NCBI RefSeq assembly: GCF_014192105.1 | Contig: NZ_JACHXK010000004.1 | Coordinates: 434,001-498,000 of the forward strand | Source of the DNA: Paenibacillus phyllosphaerae | GTDB lineage: Bacteria > Bacillota > Bacilli > Paenibacillales > Paenibacillaceae | Length of the DNA: 64,000 nt | Direction: 5' to 3' | Shown: in pieces, positions 43,673-52,993 of the stretch | How the letters are laid out: every line of letters starts with the position of its first letter | Numbering within the stretch: position 1 is the stretch's first letter | Translations under genes and position numbers: made by a program | The notes under the pieces: model-generated | Seen by the model: the letters and a program-made list of their open reading frames with translations, nothing else | Told to the model about the DNA's origin: nothing | Databases searched by the model: none

Positions 43673-46168
43673 CTATAAAATGACCTGTGGATCAACATCT
43701 ACGCTAATTAATACTTGCATCTTATCCTGCGGCTTGGAAAGCTTGGCGGCCGCTGCGCTGACAAGGCCCGCGGCGTCAATGTTTCCACGATATTTTACCA
43801 TACATTGAAAACGATAGCGATCTTTCATCCGAGGAATCGGCGATGCGACCGGTCCTAGAACTTCCATGAATCGAGAGCCGCCGCCCTGGTCGAATAGCGT
43901 CGCGCTTAGTTCTTCTTCTGCAGATGCCCGAAGCATACTCGCGAGCTTCTCGCCGGCTGCAATGACGAGCGGCAGCTGTTCATGCGATAAGGTAATGAGG
44001 ATCAACCGGCAAAACGGCGGGTATGCCATCTGGCGGCGATGGCGGAGCTCTTCCTGCACGAATGCTTCGTAATCATGATGCTGCGCAGTAGTGATCGCGT
44101 AATGCTCCGGATTGTAAGATTGGATCACGACTTCGCCTTCCAGCTCGTGCCGGCCCGCGCGCCCGGCAACCTGGGTGAGGAGCTGGAACGTTTTCTCAGC
44201 CGATCGGAAGTCAGGCAGATGCAGCGAGGTGTCGGCCGCTATGACGCCTACCAGAGTCACATAGGGAAAATCCAACCCTTTGGCGACCATTTGCGTGCCC
44301 AACAGGACATCGGCTTTGCGCTCGCCGAACATGGTCAGCCATTTCTCATGCGAGCCTTTCTCCGTCGTCGTATCCACATCCATCCGGATGACGCGGATGC
44401 CCGGGAAGAGCTTCGACAGTTCCTCTTCCACCCGCTGCGTGCCCGTACCGAAGAAACGGATATGCTCGCTTTCGCATGACGGACAGGTCGTCGGCGCACC
44501 TTCCGCATGACCGCAATAATGACAGCGCAGTACCCGTGACTTCTGATGGTAGGTCAGCGAGATATCGCAGTGAGGGCATTGGGCGGTGTATCCGCAAGAC
44601 CGGCACATCACAAAGGTTGAGTACCCCCGGCGATTCAGCAACAACACGGATTGTTCGCCCCGCTCCAGCCGAAGCTTCAACGCATCATGCAGCTTCTGCG
44701 AGAACATGGCCCGATTGCCGCCCCGCAGTTCTTCCCGCATATCTATAATATGCACGGGCGGCATAGGCCGGCCCCCTACACGTTCCGGCATCGGCAGCAG
44801 CGCCGCGCCCCGTCTTGTATCCTGTGATCCGCCTGCGCGCGCCGCGGCTGTATAGCTCTCTAGCGAGGGAGTCGCCGAACCGAGCACGACAGCCGCGCCA
44901 TGTTGGCGGGCTCTGCGGACGGCCACATCTCGGGCATGATACTTGGGGGTCTCTTCCTGTTTATAGGAAGACTCGTGCTCCTCGTCGATAATGATGAGCC
45001 CGAGTTGTTTGAAAGGAGCAAAGATCGCCGAGCGGGCGCCGATGGCTACACTGGCTCTTCGCTCTTGGATTTTGCGCCATTCATCATAGCGCTCACCGTT
45101 CGAGAGGCGGCTGTGCAACACGGCGACCGCATCCCCGAAGCGTCCTTTGAACCGCTCCACCATCTGCGGCGTAAGCGAAATCTCGGGAACGAGCACGATC
45201 GCCTGGCGGCCCTGCATTAAGCAGCGTTCAATCGATTGCAGGTACACTTCGGTTTTTCCGCTCCCCGTCACACCGTGCAGCAGAAATATCCGCGATTCCC
45301 TCGCATCCAGCGCCTCCGCAATCTCGCCGAACACTTGCCGCTGCCCTTCCATGAGCGGCAGCGCTACGGTCTTCTTGAACTGACGGCCCGCATAAGGATC
45401 ACGCTCTTGCTCCACTTCCCGAATGAGCACGTGCCCTTTGCTTTCCAGCGCCCGCACGGTCGATGCCGTCGTCTGATGCGCTTCGATCAGCTTCTGGAGC
45501 GCGACAGGCTCTTCCGTATCGAGCAGATGCTGCAGCACCTCGCGCTGCTTAAGCGCCCGCGCCGGAAGTTCGGCTAACGCTTGTCGCGCCGCTTCAAGAT
45601 CAGCCGGCGGATACACGGTGAGCACTTTGCGGATCGCGAGCCGGTCGCGAATGGCTACCCGCTGTTCGAGCAGGCCGTCCCGAATCGCAGTCTTCACGTC
45701 TGCTGCAGCCAGCGGAAATTTCTCCTGCAACGTGCTCAGCTTGACCGTTCCGCCCTTACTGCGAATATAACTAAACCAGTCCGCTTCGAATAGATAAGCG
45801 GACTGTTCTTCGTTCACCAATGATACATAGGTTTCGGCTTTCCCTTTGAGGGCCGAAGGCAGCATCGCTTGCAGCGCAGCTGTCATCGTACAGCAATACT
45901 TCTCGCTGATCCATTCGCCAAGCTCAATCAAATCCGGTGAGAGCGGCGGCGTATGATCCAGCAGCTCGGCAATCGGCTTCAGCTTAGCGCGGTCGACAGC
46001 GGCGGTCTCCGACAGCTCGACGACGAACCCTTGCACGACTCGTCCCCCGAACGGCACGCCGACCCTGCTGCCAACCTCTACCCAGCCCGCGAGCGATTCC
46101 GGCACGGCATAATCGAAAGGACGATCCGTCTGACGGCTAGGCACATCGACGATCACTTTGGCGATCAT
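43673..46168 (-). CDS. priA: primosomal protein N' (replication restart helicase PriA)
   Basis: PriA (831 residues) restarts stalled replication forks. An N-terminal DNA-binding region (about 1-110) is followed by the helicase core with Walker A LHGVTGSGKTEVYL and DEEH box IIDEEHESSYKQ. The zinc-binding insert has eight Cys between about residues 530 and 575 (CRSCGYTAQCPHC, CHYCG, CPSC), and motifs V/VI follow (QVAGRAGRHELEG). The ATG overlaps the coaBC stop by four nt. Confidence 0.97.
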   Translation of the reverse strand: MIAKVIVDVPSRQTDRPFDYAVPESLAGWVEVGSRVGVPFGGRVVQGFVVELSETAAVDRAKLKPIAELLDHTPPLSPDLIELGEWISEKYCCTMTAALQAMLPSALKGKAETYVSLVNEEQSAYLFEADWFSYIRSKGGTVKLSTLQEKFPLAAADVKTAIRDGLLEQRVAIRDRLAIRKVLTVYPPADLEAARQALAELPARALKQREVLQHLLDTEEPVALQKLIEAHQTTASTVRALESKGHVLIREVEQERDPYAGRQFKKTVALPLMEGQRQVFGEIAEALDARESRIFLLHGVTGSGKTEVYLQSIERCLMQGRQAIVLVPEISLTPQMVERFKGRFGDAVAVLHSRLSNGERYDEWRKIQERRASVAIGARSAIFAPFKQLGLIIIDEEHESSYKQEETPKYHARDVAVRRARQHGAAVVLGSATPSLESYTAAARAGGSQDTRRGAALLPMPERVGGRPMPPVHIIDMREELRGGNRAMFSQKLHDALKLRLERGEQSVLLLNRRGYSTFVMCRSCGYTAQCPHCDISLTYHQKSRVLRCHYCGHAEGAPTTCPSCESEHIRFFGTGTQRVEEELSKLFPGIRVIRMDVDTTTEKGSHEKWLTMFGERKADVLLGTQMVAKGLDFPYVTLVGVIAADTSLHLPDFRSAEKTFQLLTQVAGRAGRHELEGEVVIQSYNPEHYAITTAQHHDYEAFVQEELRHRRQMAYPPFCRLILITLSHEQLPLVIAAGEKLASMLRASAEEELSATLFDQGGGSRFMEVLGPVASPIPRMKDRYRFQCMVKYRGNIDAAGLVSAAAAKLSKPQDKMQVLISVDVDPQVIL

Positions 46169-47379
46169 CCGCGCTCCTCCCTTGTCTTCAACCGCTTCGC
46201 AACCTGGTCGAGAATTCGGCCTGCCACCTCGCGTTTTGACATGAGCGGGAGTTGCTCGATCAGCCCCTCCTCGCCGAAGATACGAACCACATTCGTATCG
46301 ACGTTGAAGCCGGCTCCCGGTTCCGTCACGTCATTGGCGACGATCAGATCACAGTTCTTACGGCGCAGCTTGTCCATGGCGTAATGCTCGAGCTGTTCCG
46401 TCTCCGCTGCGAAACCAACCAGGATCTGCTGCTTCTTACGTTCACCCAACGTCTTCAATATATCTGTCGTACGCTCCAGCTCTAACACCAGGCTTTCGCC
46501 GTCCTTCTTGATCTTGTTAGCCGCTCTCGTAACAGGACGATAATCGGCGACGGCTGCCGACTTAATGACAATATCCGCAGTCTCATACCGCGCAAGAACG
46601 GCCCCTAGCATATCTTCCGCCGACTCGACATGCACGATGTCGATGCCGGGAATCGCCGGTTCCGCAGCCGTTCGTCCGGAAATTAACGTCACTTCCGCAC
46701 CTTGCCGGGCAGCCGTTTCCGCCAGCGCAAACCCCATTTTGCCAGAGGAGTCATTCGTCAAATAACGCACGGGATCGAGACGTTCGATCGTCCCGCCTGC
46801 CGTAATGACGACCTTCTTCCCCTCAAGCGTTCGAGCGGTCGCGAAAAATTGCTCAATCGCAAGGACAATCTCTTCCGGCTCCGCCAGCCGGCCTTTGCCT
46901 ACATAGCCGCAAGCGAGCTGTCCGGTTCCGGGTTCGACGAAGAGCACTCCGCGCTTGGCCAGCAAGTTCATATTCTGCTCGACCGCCGGGTGTACGTACA
47001 TATGTACGTTCATTGCTGGCGCAACGAGGACAGGCGCCGTCGTCGCCAGCAGCGTCGTGCTGAGCATATCGTCTGCCAATCCTGTCGCCATCTTCGCCAA
47101 GACATTCGCGGTTGCTGGCGCAACGACGACCAAGTCTGCGCTATCGGCCAAATTGATATGGGAGACTACCTTCGGCTCGAACTCATCGAAGGTGTCGATA
47201 TAGACTGGATTGCGGGACAGCGTCTGCAGCGTGAGCGGCGTTATGAATTTGGTCGCGGATTCGGTCATGATGACGCGAACATCCGCTCCTGCCTGCACCA
47301 GCTTGCTGCATAACGTCGCGGCTTTGTAGGCGGCAATACCGCCCGATATACCGAGAAGGATCGTTTTTCCCCTGATCAC
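46165..47379 (-). CDS. coaBC: bifunctional CoaBC (phosphopantothenoylcysteine synthetase/decarboxylase)
   Basis: CoaBC makes 4'-phosphopantetheine for coenzyme A. The N-terminal flavoprotein CoaC half has GISGGIAAYKAA, active-site His in VVSHINLADSADLVVVAPATAN, PAMNVHMY, and ACGYVGKGRL with the proton-donor Cys. The CoaB half (from about residue 185) has VVITAGGTIERLDPVRYLTNDSSGKMG. A GTG at 47379 lies nine nt after AAAGGA and is preferred to the GTG at 47388 adjacent to that site; the product is 404 residues. Confidence 0.96.
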   Translation of the reverse strand: MIRGKTILLGISGGIAAYKAATLCSKLVQAGADVRVIMTESATKFITPLTLQTLSRNPVYIDTFDEFEPKVVSHINLADSADLVVVAPATANVLAKMATGLADDMLSTTLLATTAPVLVAPAMNVHMYVHPAVEQNMNLLAKRGVLFVEPGTGQLACGYVGKGRLAEPEEIVLAIEQFFATARTLEGKKVVITAGGTIERLDPVRYLTNDSSGKMGFALAETAARQGAEVTLISGRTAAEPAIPGIDIVHVESAEDMLGAVLARYETADIVIKSAAVADYRPVTRAANKIKKDGESLVLELERTTDILKTLGERKKQQILVGFAAETEQLEHYAMDKLRRKNCDLIVANDVTEPGAGFNVDTNVVRIFGEEGLIEQLPLMSKREVAGRILDQVAKRLKTREERG

Positions 47380-47474
47380 AAGCTGCACGTCCTTTCTGTG
47401 AAGGTGAATCGAACTTATCTCCTGGAAGCCGGCTTCAACACCAGTCTACAGAAGCTTCAAGCTTGTTCTTTGTC

Positions 47475-47502
47475 AAAAAAATAACAACCTTAACGGTTGT
47501 TA
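47475..47502 (-). terminator. terminator after rpoZ
   Basis: The minus-strand stem ATAACAACC / GGTTGTTAT is followed by six to seven T residues. It splits remA-gmk-rpoZ from the coaBC-to-spoVM chain, or makes read-through partial. Confidence 0.85.
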
Positions 47503-47525
47503 TCGGGTCGTGCTCTTATCTAGGT

Positions 47526-47735
47526 TTATTCCACGTTCTCCGGTGCGCTCTCCACTTGTAAATGGTCACCGTAAATCTCTTCCAATGCAACGCCGACTTG
47601 CTTGTGGGAACGCGGGCCGCGAAGATCGGATTTCACGCCGTCACGCAGCATTCTTGCACGTCTGGATGCTGCAACAACTAGCGAATATTTGCTGTCTACC
47701 TTTTTCATGAGCTCATCAATCGATGGATATAACAT
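47526..47735 (-). CDS. rpoZ: RNA polymerase omega subunit
   Basis: This 69-residue protein has the omega start [30 protein letters not shown] and the position directly after gmk that is typical for rpoZ. It supports assembly of RNA polymerase. AGGTGA precedes the ATG; it starts 15 nt after gmk. Confidence 0.95.
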   Translation of the reverse strand: MLYPSIDELMKKVDSKYSLVVAASRRARMLRDGVKSDLRGPRSHKQVGVALEEIYGDHLQVESAPENVE

Positions 47736-47750
47736 GCTTGTTCACCTCTT

Positions 47751-48368
47751 CTACGCTTTCTCGGAAGTAGTCTTGAGTGCCTCAAGTCCTGCCAGAAAAC
47801 GGTCTCTACGGCAGTGTTCTGCCGTTATAATGCTCTGTATACGATGGCATGCTGCGTCGATCTCGTCATTGACGACGGCATAGTCATAGTAGCGAATTAA
47901 GCTCATCTCTTGTTCCGCAACGGTCATACGGTGGTCGATAACCTCCGCAGCCTCCGTACCGCGGCCGGTAATCCGCTGCTTCAGCTCATCGAGCGATGGC
48001 GGCAGCAAGAAAATGAACACGCCCTCCGGGAACTTCTCCTTCACCTTCAAGGCGCCTTGGACTTCAATCTCCAGAATGACATCCTTGCCGGAAGCGAGGG
48101 TGCTGTCGACAAAGTCGCGCGGCGTACCATAATAGTTGCCTACGTATTCAGCGTGCTCCAGCAGCGCATCGCGGGCAATCATATCCTGGAACTGTTCCCT
48201 GGTCTTGAAGAAATAGTTGATCCCGTCGATCTCGCCTTGGCGCGGCAGACGAGTCGTCGCCGATACCGAGTAGACCAAATCGCTTTGCTTGTGGCGCAAT
48301 ACGGAACATACGGTTCCTTTGCCGACTCCAGATGGGCCGGATAATACGATTAACAATCCCTTATTCAT
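47751..48368 (-). CDS. gmk: guanylate kinase
   Basis: Gmk (205 residues) phosphorylates GMP to GDP. P-loop [15 protein letters not shown]-binding region [18 protein letters not shown] type (SATTRLPRQ), and lid residues in RITGRGTE are visible. GGGGAG precedes the ATG, 14 nt after remA. Confidence 0.98.
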   Translation of the reverse strand: MNKGLLIVLSGPSGVGKGTVCSVLRHKQSDLVYSVSATTRLPRQGEIDGINYFFKTREQFQDMIARDALLEHAEYVGNYYGTPRDFVDSTLASGKDVILEIEVQGALKVKEKFPEGVFIFLLPPSLDELKQRITGRGTEAAEVIDHRMTVAEQEMSLIRYYDYAVVNDEIDAACHRIQSIITAEHCRRDRFLAGLEALKTTSEKA

Positions 48369-48382
48369 AATACTCCCCGTCG

Positions 48383-48643
48383 CTATTCGTCGTGATCGTC
48401 ATCCTTGGTCGATAACCGATGTGCAACCGTCTCCGGTTGAACCGCCGACAGAATGACGTGGTCGCTATCGGTAATGATAACCGCACGTGTACGCCGTCCA
48501 TAGGTCGCATCGATGAGCATGTGACGATCGCGAGCCTCTTGAATAATCCGTTTAATCGGTGCCGATTCCGGACTTACAATGGAAATGATTCGGTTGGCGG
48601 ATACGATGTTGCCGAAGCCGATATTGATCAATTTAATGGCCAT
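48383..48643 (-). CDS. remA: extracellular matrix regulator RemA (YlzA, DUF370)
   Basis: RemA (86 residues) is a DNA-binding activator of biofilm matrix and osmoprotection genes in B. subtilis that assembles into rings. The family sequence is clear: [30 protein letters not shown] and [23 protein letters not shown] precedes the ATG. It leads the remA-gmk-rpoZ group; the yicC gene usually before it is absent. Confidence 0.96.
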   Translation of the reverse strand: MAIKLINIGFGNIVSANRIISIVSPESAPIKRIIQEARDRHMLIDATYGRRTRAVIITDSDHVILSAVQPETVAHRLSTKDDDHDE

Positions 48644-48887
48644 GTCAGGTTCCCCTCCGGTCTTCCTCGTGCATAAGATTGCAATGTAATAATGAAGTAC
48701 GCAAGAATGAAAAGAGCGGCGAATCTGCCAAAGTCAGGAAAAGCAGAGCCATTGCACTATTCTTGACGAAAAAAGTCCGGAGCATACGTTTCGTTCGAAT
48801 CCGGTTAATCTTGCCGCTTCTCATGCGCATGTGACTTGCCTGTCCAGGCATAGCTAACGCAAGCGTGGCAAGTGCATCCATTGCTCT

Positions 48888-48916
48888 ATAATAATTCATT
48901 TTCAAACGCCTAACAA
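48888..48916 (-). promoter_or_regulatory. candidate sigma-A promoter of remA-gmk-rpoZ
   Basis: TTGTTA (4 of 6) and TATTAT (5 of 6) are 17 nt apart on the minus strand. The transcript would begin near 48880, leaving a leader of about 235 nt. Confidence 0.5.
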
Positions 48917-48937
48917 GTGTTAAAGCGTAAGAACGAG

Positions 48938-48970
48938 AAAAAACGAGCAACGCGTACTTAGCGGCCCGTT
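48938..48970 (-). terminator. terminator after dapF
   Basis: On the minus strand AACGGGC pairs with GCTCGTT (one G-T), extended after a mismatch, and six T residues follow. It lies about 45 nt after dapF. Confidence 0.7.
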
Positions 48971-49012
48971 ATTTCCCAATCTTTTCTATCGGTTATACGC
49001 TCACTTAATGGC

Positions 49013-49843
49013 TTACAGCGTGCCGCGGAAAACTTCAGCGGCAGGTCCTGTCATGTAGACATGGTTGTCCGCTTCATTCCATTCGATCAAGAGGTCGCCG
49101 CCTTTAAGCGAGACAACCGCCGTCCGATCCGTGAACCCGTTCAATACCGAAGAAACGAGCGTTGCGCAAGCGCCAGTGCCGCAAGCCAGCGTCGGGCCGG
49201 CGCCGCGTTCCCACACCCGCATATCGGTATAGTCGCGCGAGCGGACAGTTACGAATTCAACATTAGTCTTACGCGGGAACATCGGATGAACCTCAAGCTT
49301 CGGCCCCCATGCGTTCAGGTCGAAATTAACCGCGTCGTCGACATAGATAACGGCATGCGGGTTACCCATGGACACAGCCGTAAACTGGAATGTGCGCCCA
49401 TCGACTTCGATCGCCTGGTTCAAGACCGGATTCGCATCGATCGTCGTCGGCACTTTAAGCCCTTCCAGAATCGGCTCGCCCATATCGACGCGGACCTTAA
49501 CGACTTTGCCGTTCTCGACGGTAAGCTGCACCTGCTGCACGCCTGCGCCCAGCGTCTCGATCGTAATGGCTTGGCGGTCGATCAGGCCGTTATCATACAC
49601 ATACTTGGCCACGCAGCGGATTGCGTTGCCGCACTGCTCCGCTTCCGATCCGTCCGAGTTGATGATGCGCATGCGGAAGTCCGCGCGCTCGGAAGGAAGG
49701 ATGTAGACCAGCCCGTCCGCTCCGATACCGAAGAAACGGTTACAAAGTTCAATGGCCAGTTCCGAAGCATTCTCCGGCAAAGCGGCCTCTCCCGCCACAA
49801 CGATAAAATCGTTACCCAATCCATGCATTTTCGTAAAGTTCAT
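49013..49843 (-). CDS. dapF: diaminopimelate epimerase
   Basis: DapF (276 residues) converts LL- to meso-diaminopimelate for lysine and peptidoglycan. The two active-site cysteines are visible in EQCGNAIRC and LACGTGACAT. KMHGLGNDFIVV is the family N-terminus. AAAGGAG lies before the ATG. It sits in the ylo gene order where B. subtilis has yicC. Confidence 0.98.
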   Translation of the reverse strand: MNFTKMHGLGNDFIVVAGEAALPENASELAIELCNRFFGIGADGLVYILPSERADFRMRIINSDGSEAEQCGNAIRCVAKYVYDNGLIDRQAITIETLGAGVQQVQLTVENGKVVKVRVDMGEPILEGLKVPTTIDANPVLNQAIEVDGRTFQFTAVSMGNPHAVIYVDDAVNFDLNAWGPKLEVHPMFPRKTNVEFVTVRSRDYTDMRVWERGAGPTLACGTGACATLVSSVLNGFTDRTAVVSLKGGDLLIEWNEADNHVYMTGPAAEVFRGTL

Positions 49844-49983
49844 TGACTAGCACTCCTTTAAGGGTTAGAACAATCGTTCCTAATTTGCTATTAGCATAGC
49901 GCAAAGCAGTTCGAAACGCTATTCATAAATTGCAGGATTATTTGTACTTTCTCGCTTGTCTCCCCTCGCGCTTCAGACATAGC

Positions 49984-50018
49984 AAAACAGCTGATCCCAC
50001 AATGGAATCAGCTGTTTT
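49984..50018. terminator. terminator after the calcium ATPase gene
   Basis: AAAACAGCTGATCCC pairs with GGAATCAGCTGTTTT with one mismatch. T-runs of four follow in both directions. It lies 12 nt after the ATPase stop. Confidence 0.85.
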
Positions 50019-50029
50019 CCGATTTTCAA

Positions 50030-52828
50030 TTAACGCGTTACGGGCTTGGATGTGCGCGTCATCGGTCCGTTTTTCTTTTTCTTCTTGTCGGTGGTACCGA
50101 GCACGCTGCCGATGCCCATCAGGAAGGTCGGAATACCAGCGGCCACGAGCACTAAGCACCATTCGCGAAGACCGATCGGAACCGTCTTGAAGATCGGCTG
50201 GAGCGGCTCAATATAGAGAACGCCGAGCATGAGCAGCAAAGACGATAATACCGCGAACACCAAGTATTTGTTCTGCAGGATGTTGCGATGGAAGATCGAG
50301 CGCGAGCTGCGGCAATCGAATACGTGGATCAACTGCGCCATAACCAAGGTTGCAAAAGCGACCGTCTGAGCTTCGACGAGCTTGGCCGGGTTGCCGGGAT
50401 CTTCGCGAAGCGTCAGCCAGAAGGCGCCCAAGGTGCACACCCCGATCAGCACGCCGCGGCTAATGATTTTCCATCCCAGACGTCTGGCAAAAATATTTTC
50501 CTTCGCCGTACGCGGCTTATGCTGCATCAAGTCCTTCTCCGCCTGATCGACGCCGAGCGCCATGGCCGGCAAGCCGTCTGTCACGAGATTGACCCATAGA
50601 ATCTGGATCGGGACGAGCGGCAGCGGAAGCCCCGCCATCATCGCCAGGAACATCGTTAAGATTTCGCCGACATTCGATGCCAGCAAGTAACGAATGAATT
50701 TGCGGATGTTCTCGTAGATGCCGCGGCCTTCCTCGATAGCAGCCACGATCGTCGCAAAATTGTCGTCGGACAGCACGAGCGCCGAAGCTTCCTTCGATAC
50801 GTCGGTTCCCGTAATGCCCATGGCGATCCCGATATCGGCGGCCTTGATCGCAGGCGCGTCATTGACGCCGTCACCGGTCATCGCGACCACATGCCCTTTG
50901 CGCTGCAGCGACTTCACGATCCGCAGCTTGTGCTCCGGCGATACGCGTGCGTACACGTACACTTCATCGACAACCGAGTCGAGCTTGTCATCATCCATCG
51001 CGGCCAATTGCTGCCCGCTTAGCGCTTTGCCGCCGCGCGGCATGATGCCGAGCTGTCCGGCAATCGCCTCGGCCGTCAACTGGTGGTCGCCCGTGATCAT
51101 GACCGTCTTGATGCCGGCACGACGGCAAGTCGTAATGGCGTCCTTTACTTCTCTGCGCGGCGGATCGATCATGCCCGTCAAGCCAATGAAGATGAGCTGG
51201 CATTCAACGTCCCCTTCAGAATCGGAACGGTCCGTCGACTTCAGGTCCCGGTAAGCAAAACCAAGCACGCGCAGCGCCTGCTGTGCCATGGCTTCCCCGG
51301 CAGCGCTCACTTTCTGTTTCAGCGTCGGCGTGAACGGCACGACTTTTCCATCCCATAACACATAGTTGCACTGTTCCATCAGCACATCCGGCGCGCCTTT
51401 GGTGCATACGAGGCGGCCGCCTTGATGCGATACGAGCACGGACATCCGCTTGCGATCGGAATCGAAGGAGAATTCCTTCTCGCGCTTGTACAGGCTGCTT
51501 AGCGATTTGGCCGTAACGCCGAGCTTCGCCGCCAGAACCGTTAACGCCCCTTCCGTCGGATCGCCCTTAAGCACCCACTCCTCGGCAGGCGAATCATCTC
51601 TGGTTTTGCGGCGCTTCTGATCCGACTCATCCAGCTCCTGCCGCTCAAGCGAGGCGTTGTTGCATAGCGCGGCAACCTGGAGCAGACGGCGCAGCGACTG
51701 GTCCTGCTTCACATCGACGGCCTTTCCCGCTTCATAGACGGCGCCGACAGGCTCGTACCCTTCGCCGGTAACTTCGAGCGGACGACCGGCAATCCATAAC
51801 TGCGTGACCGTCATTTTGTTCTGCGTCAGCGTACCCGTTTTGTCCGAGCAGATGACCGATGCGCAGCCGAGCGTCTCGACCGACGGCAGCTTCCTGACGA
51901 TCGCCCTGCGCTTGATCATGCGTTGGACGCCAAGCGCGAGCGCGATGGTTACGATCGCAGGCAAGCCTTCCGGAATAGCCGCTACCGCTAGGCTGACGCC
52001 GGCCAGGAACATTTCGTACGCAGGCTGTCCATGCAGAATACCGGCTAAGACGACAAGCACGGTGAGCGCAAGCGCTACGACGATGAGGATTTTGCCGAGT
52101 TGTTCCAAGCGATGCTGGAGCGGCGTTTCCATCGTCTCGGTGTTGTTGATGAGATCCGCGATTTTCCCCATCTCTGTGCCCATGCCGGTGCGGACGACAA
52201 TCCCCTTCGCCGAGCCCCGCGTAATCATCGTGCCCATGAAGCCGACATTCTTCTGATCGCCTAGCGGGATTTCGTCATCTTTGATCGACTCGCTGTGCTT
52301 GCCGACAGGAACGGATTCGCCGGTCAGCGCCGATTCCTCGGCATAGCAGCTGCTTGTCTCGATTAAGCGGATATCGGCAGGCACGCGATCCCCGCTCTCC
52401 AGCAGCACGATGTCCCCAGGCACGAGCTCGCTGGCTGCAATCGCCGTCACTTTGCCGTCGCGCAGTACCTTGGCGACCGGAGCCGACATCTCCTTGAGTG
52501 CCCGCAGCGACTTCTCGGCGCGAAACTCCTGGGTAAACCCGAGAAAAGCATTAATGACGATGATGGCAACGATCGTGATTGCATCCAAGTATTCGCCGAG
52601 CAAACCGGATACCAGCGTCGCGCCCAGAAGCACGAGCACCATGAAATCCTTGAACTGATTGAAAAACAGCGCAAAAGGTGAAACTTTTTTGCCTTCGGAA
52701 AGCTCGTTGCGCCCGAGCCGCTGCAGACGCTCCGACGCTTCGGCCTGCGAAAGCCCGGAGTCCGGCGAGGCTTGCAGCGATTGCGCAAGCTCTTCCGTCC
52801 CCATTTGGTGCCACTTCCGTTGTTCCAT
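50030..52828 (-). CDS. P2A-type calcium-transporting ATPase (YloB-like)
   Basis: This 932-residue P-type ATPase pumps cations, most likely Ca2+, out of the cell or forespore. An N-terminal cation ATPase domain is followed by M1/M2, the actuator loop (TGESVP), the M4 ion-site motif AAIPEGLPAIV, the phosphorylation site SDKTGTLTQNKMTV, the nucleotide domain with KGAPD, the hinge GDGVNDAPAIKAADIGIAMG, and M5/M6 residues NVGEIL and NLVTDGLPA typical of SERCA-like pumps. A basic C-terminal tail ends the protein. It is divergent from rqcH, as yloB is in B. subtilis, and probably separate from dapF. Confidence 0.94.
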   Translation of the reverse strand: MEQRKWHQMGTEELAQSLQASPDSGLSQAEASERLQRLGRNELSEGKKVSPFALFFNQFKDFMVLVLLGATLVSGLLGEYLDAITIVAIIVINAFLGFTQEFRAEKSLRALKEMSAPVAKVLRDGKVTAIAASELVPGDIVLLESGDRVPADIRLIETSSCYAEESALTGESVPVGKHSESIKDDEIPLGDQKNVGFMGTMITRGSAKGIVVRTGMGTEMGKIADLINNTETMETPLQHRLEQLGKILIVVALALTVLVVLAGILHGQPAYEMFLAGVSLAVAAIPEGLPAIVTIALALGVQRMIKRRAIVRKLPSVETLGCASVICSDKTGTLTQNKMTVTQLWIAGRPLEVTGEGYEPVGAVYEAGKAVDVKQDQSLRRLLQVAALCNNASLERQELDESDQKRRKTRDDSPAEEWVLKGDPTEGALTVLAAKLGVTAKSLSSLYKREKEFSFDSDRKRMSVLVSHQGGRLVCTKGAPDVLMEQCNYVLWDGKVVPFTPTLKQKVSAAGEAMAQQALRVLGFAYRDLKSTDRSDSEGDVECQLIFIGLTGMIDPPRREVKDAITTCRRAGIKTVMITGDHQLTAEAIAGQLGIMPRGGKALSGQQLAAMDDDKLDSVVDEVYVYARVSPEHKLRIVKSLQRKGHVVAMTGDGVNDAPAIKAADIGIAMGITGTDVSKEASALVLSDDNFATIVAAIEEGRGIYENIRKFIRYLLASNVGEILTMFLAMMAGLPLPLVPIQILWVNLVTDGLPAMALGVDQAEKDLMQHKPRTAKENIFARRLGWKIISRGVLIGVCTLGAFWLTLREDPGNPAKLVEAQTVAFATLVMAQLIHVFDCRSSRSIFHRNILQNKYLVFAVLSSLLLMLGVLYIEPLQPIFKTVPIGLREWCLVLVAAGIPTFLMGIGSVLGTTDKKKKKNGPMTRTSKPVTR

Positions 52829-52993
52829 GCCGCGTCTCCCTCCTGTTACTTACCGCCCGTCTGGGACAGCCTTCATGCCTAAATGTATTCGGACAAACTG
52901 CAAAATATCCCAGCCGAAGACTTAAGTTTTTCGAATAACTATGGCATGATAGAGGAATGAACTTTATAGAAGTCAAAGGAGAACCCACACATC

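Larger units (their letters stand above)
48644..49012 (-). other. gene-free stretch between dapF and remA
   Basis: This 369-nt stretch holds the dapF terminator, a promoter and a leader of about 230 nt before remA. An open frame of about 100 codons crosses it on the minus strand, but it has no ribosome site, covers the promoter and resembles no protein I know, so I leave it out. In B. subtilis yicC (yloC) stands at this position. Confidence 0.55.

Noticed and set aside
48645..48950. 101-codon frame between dapF and remA
   Set aside because: It lacks a ribosome site, covers the likely remA promoter and the remA ribosome site, and resembles no protein; I treat it as chance.
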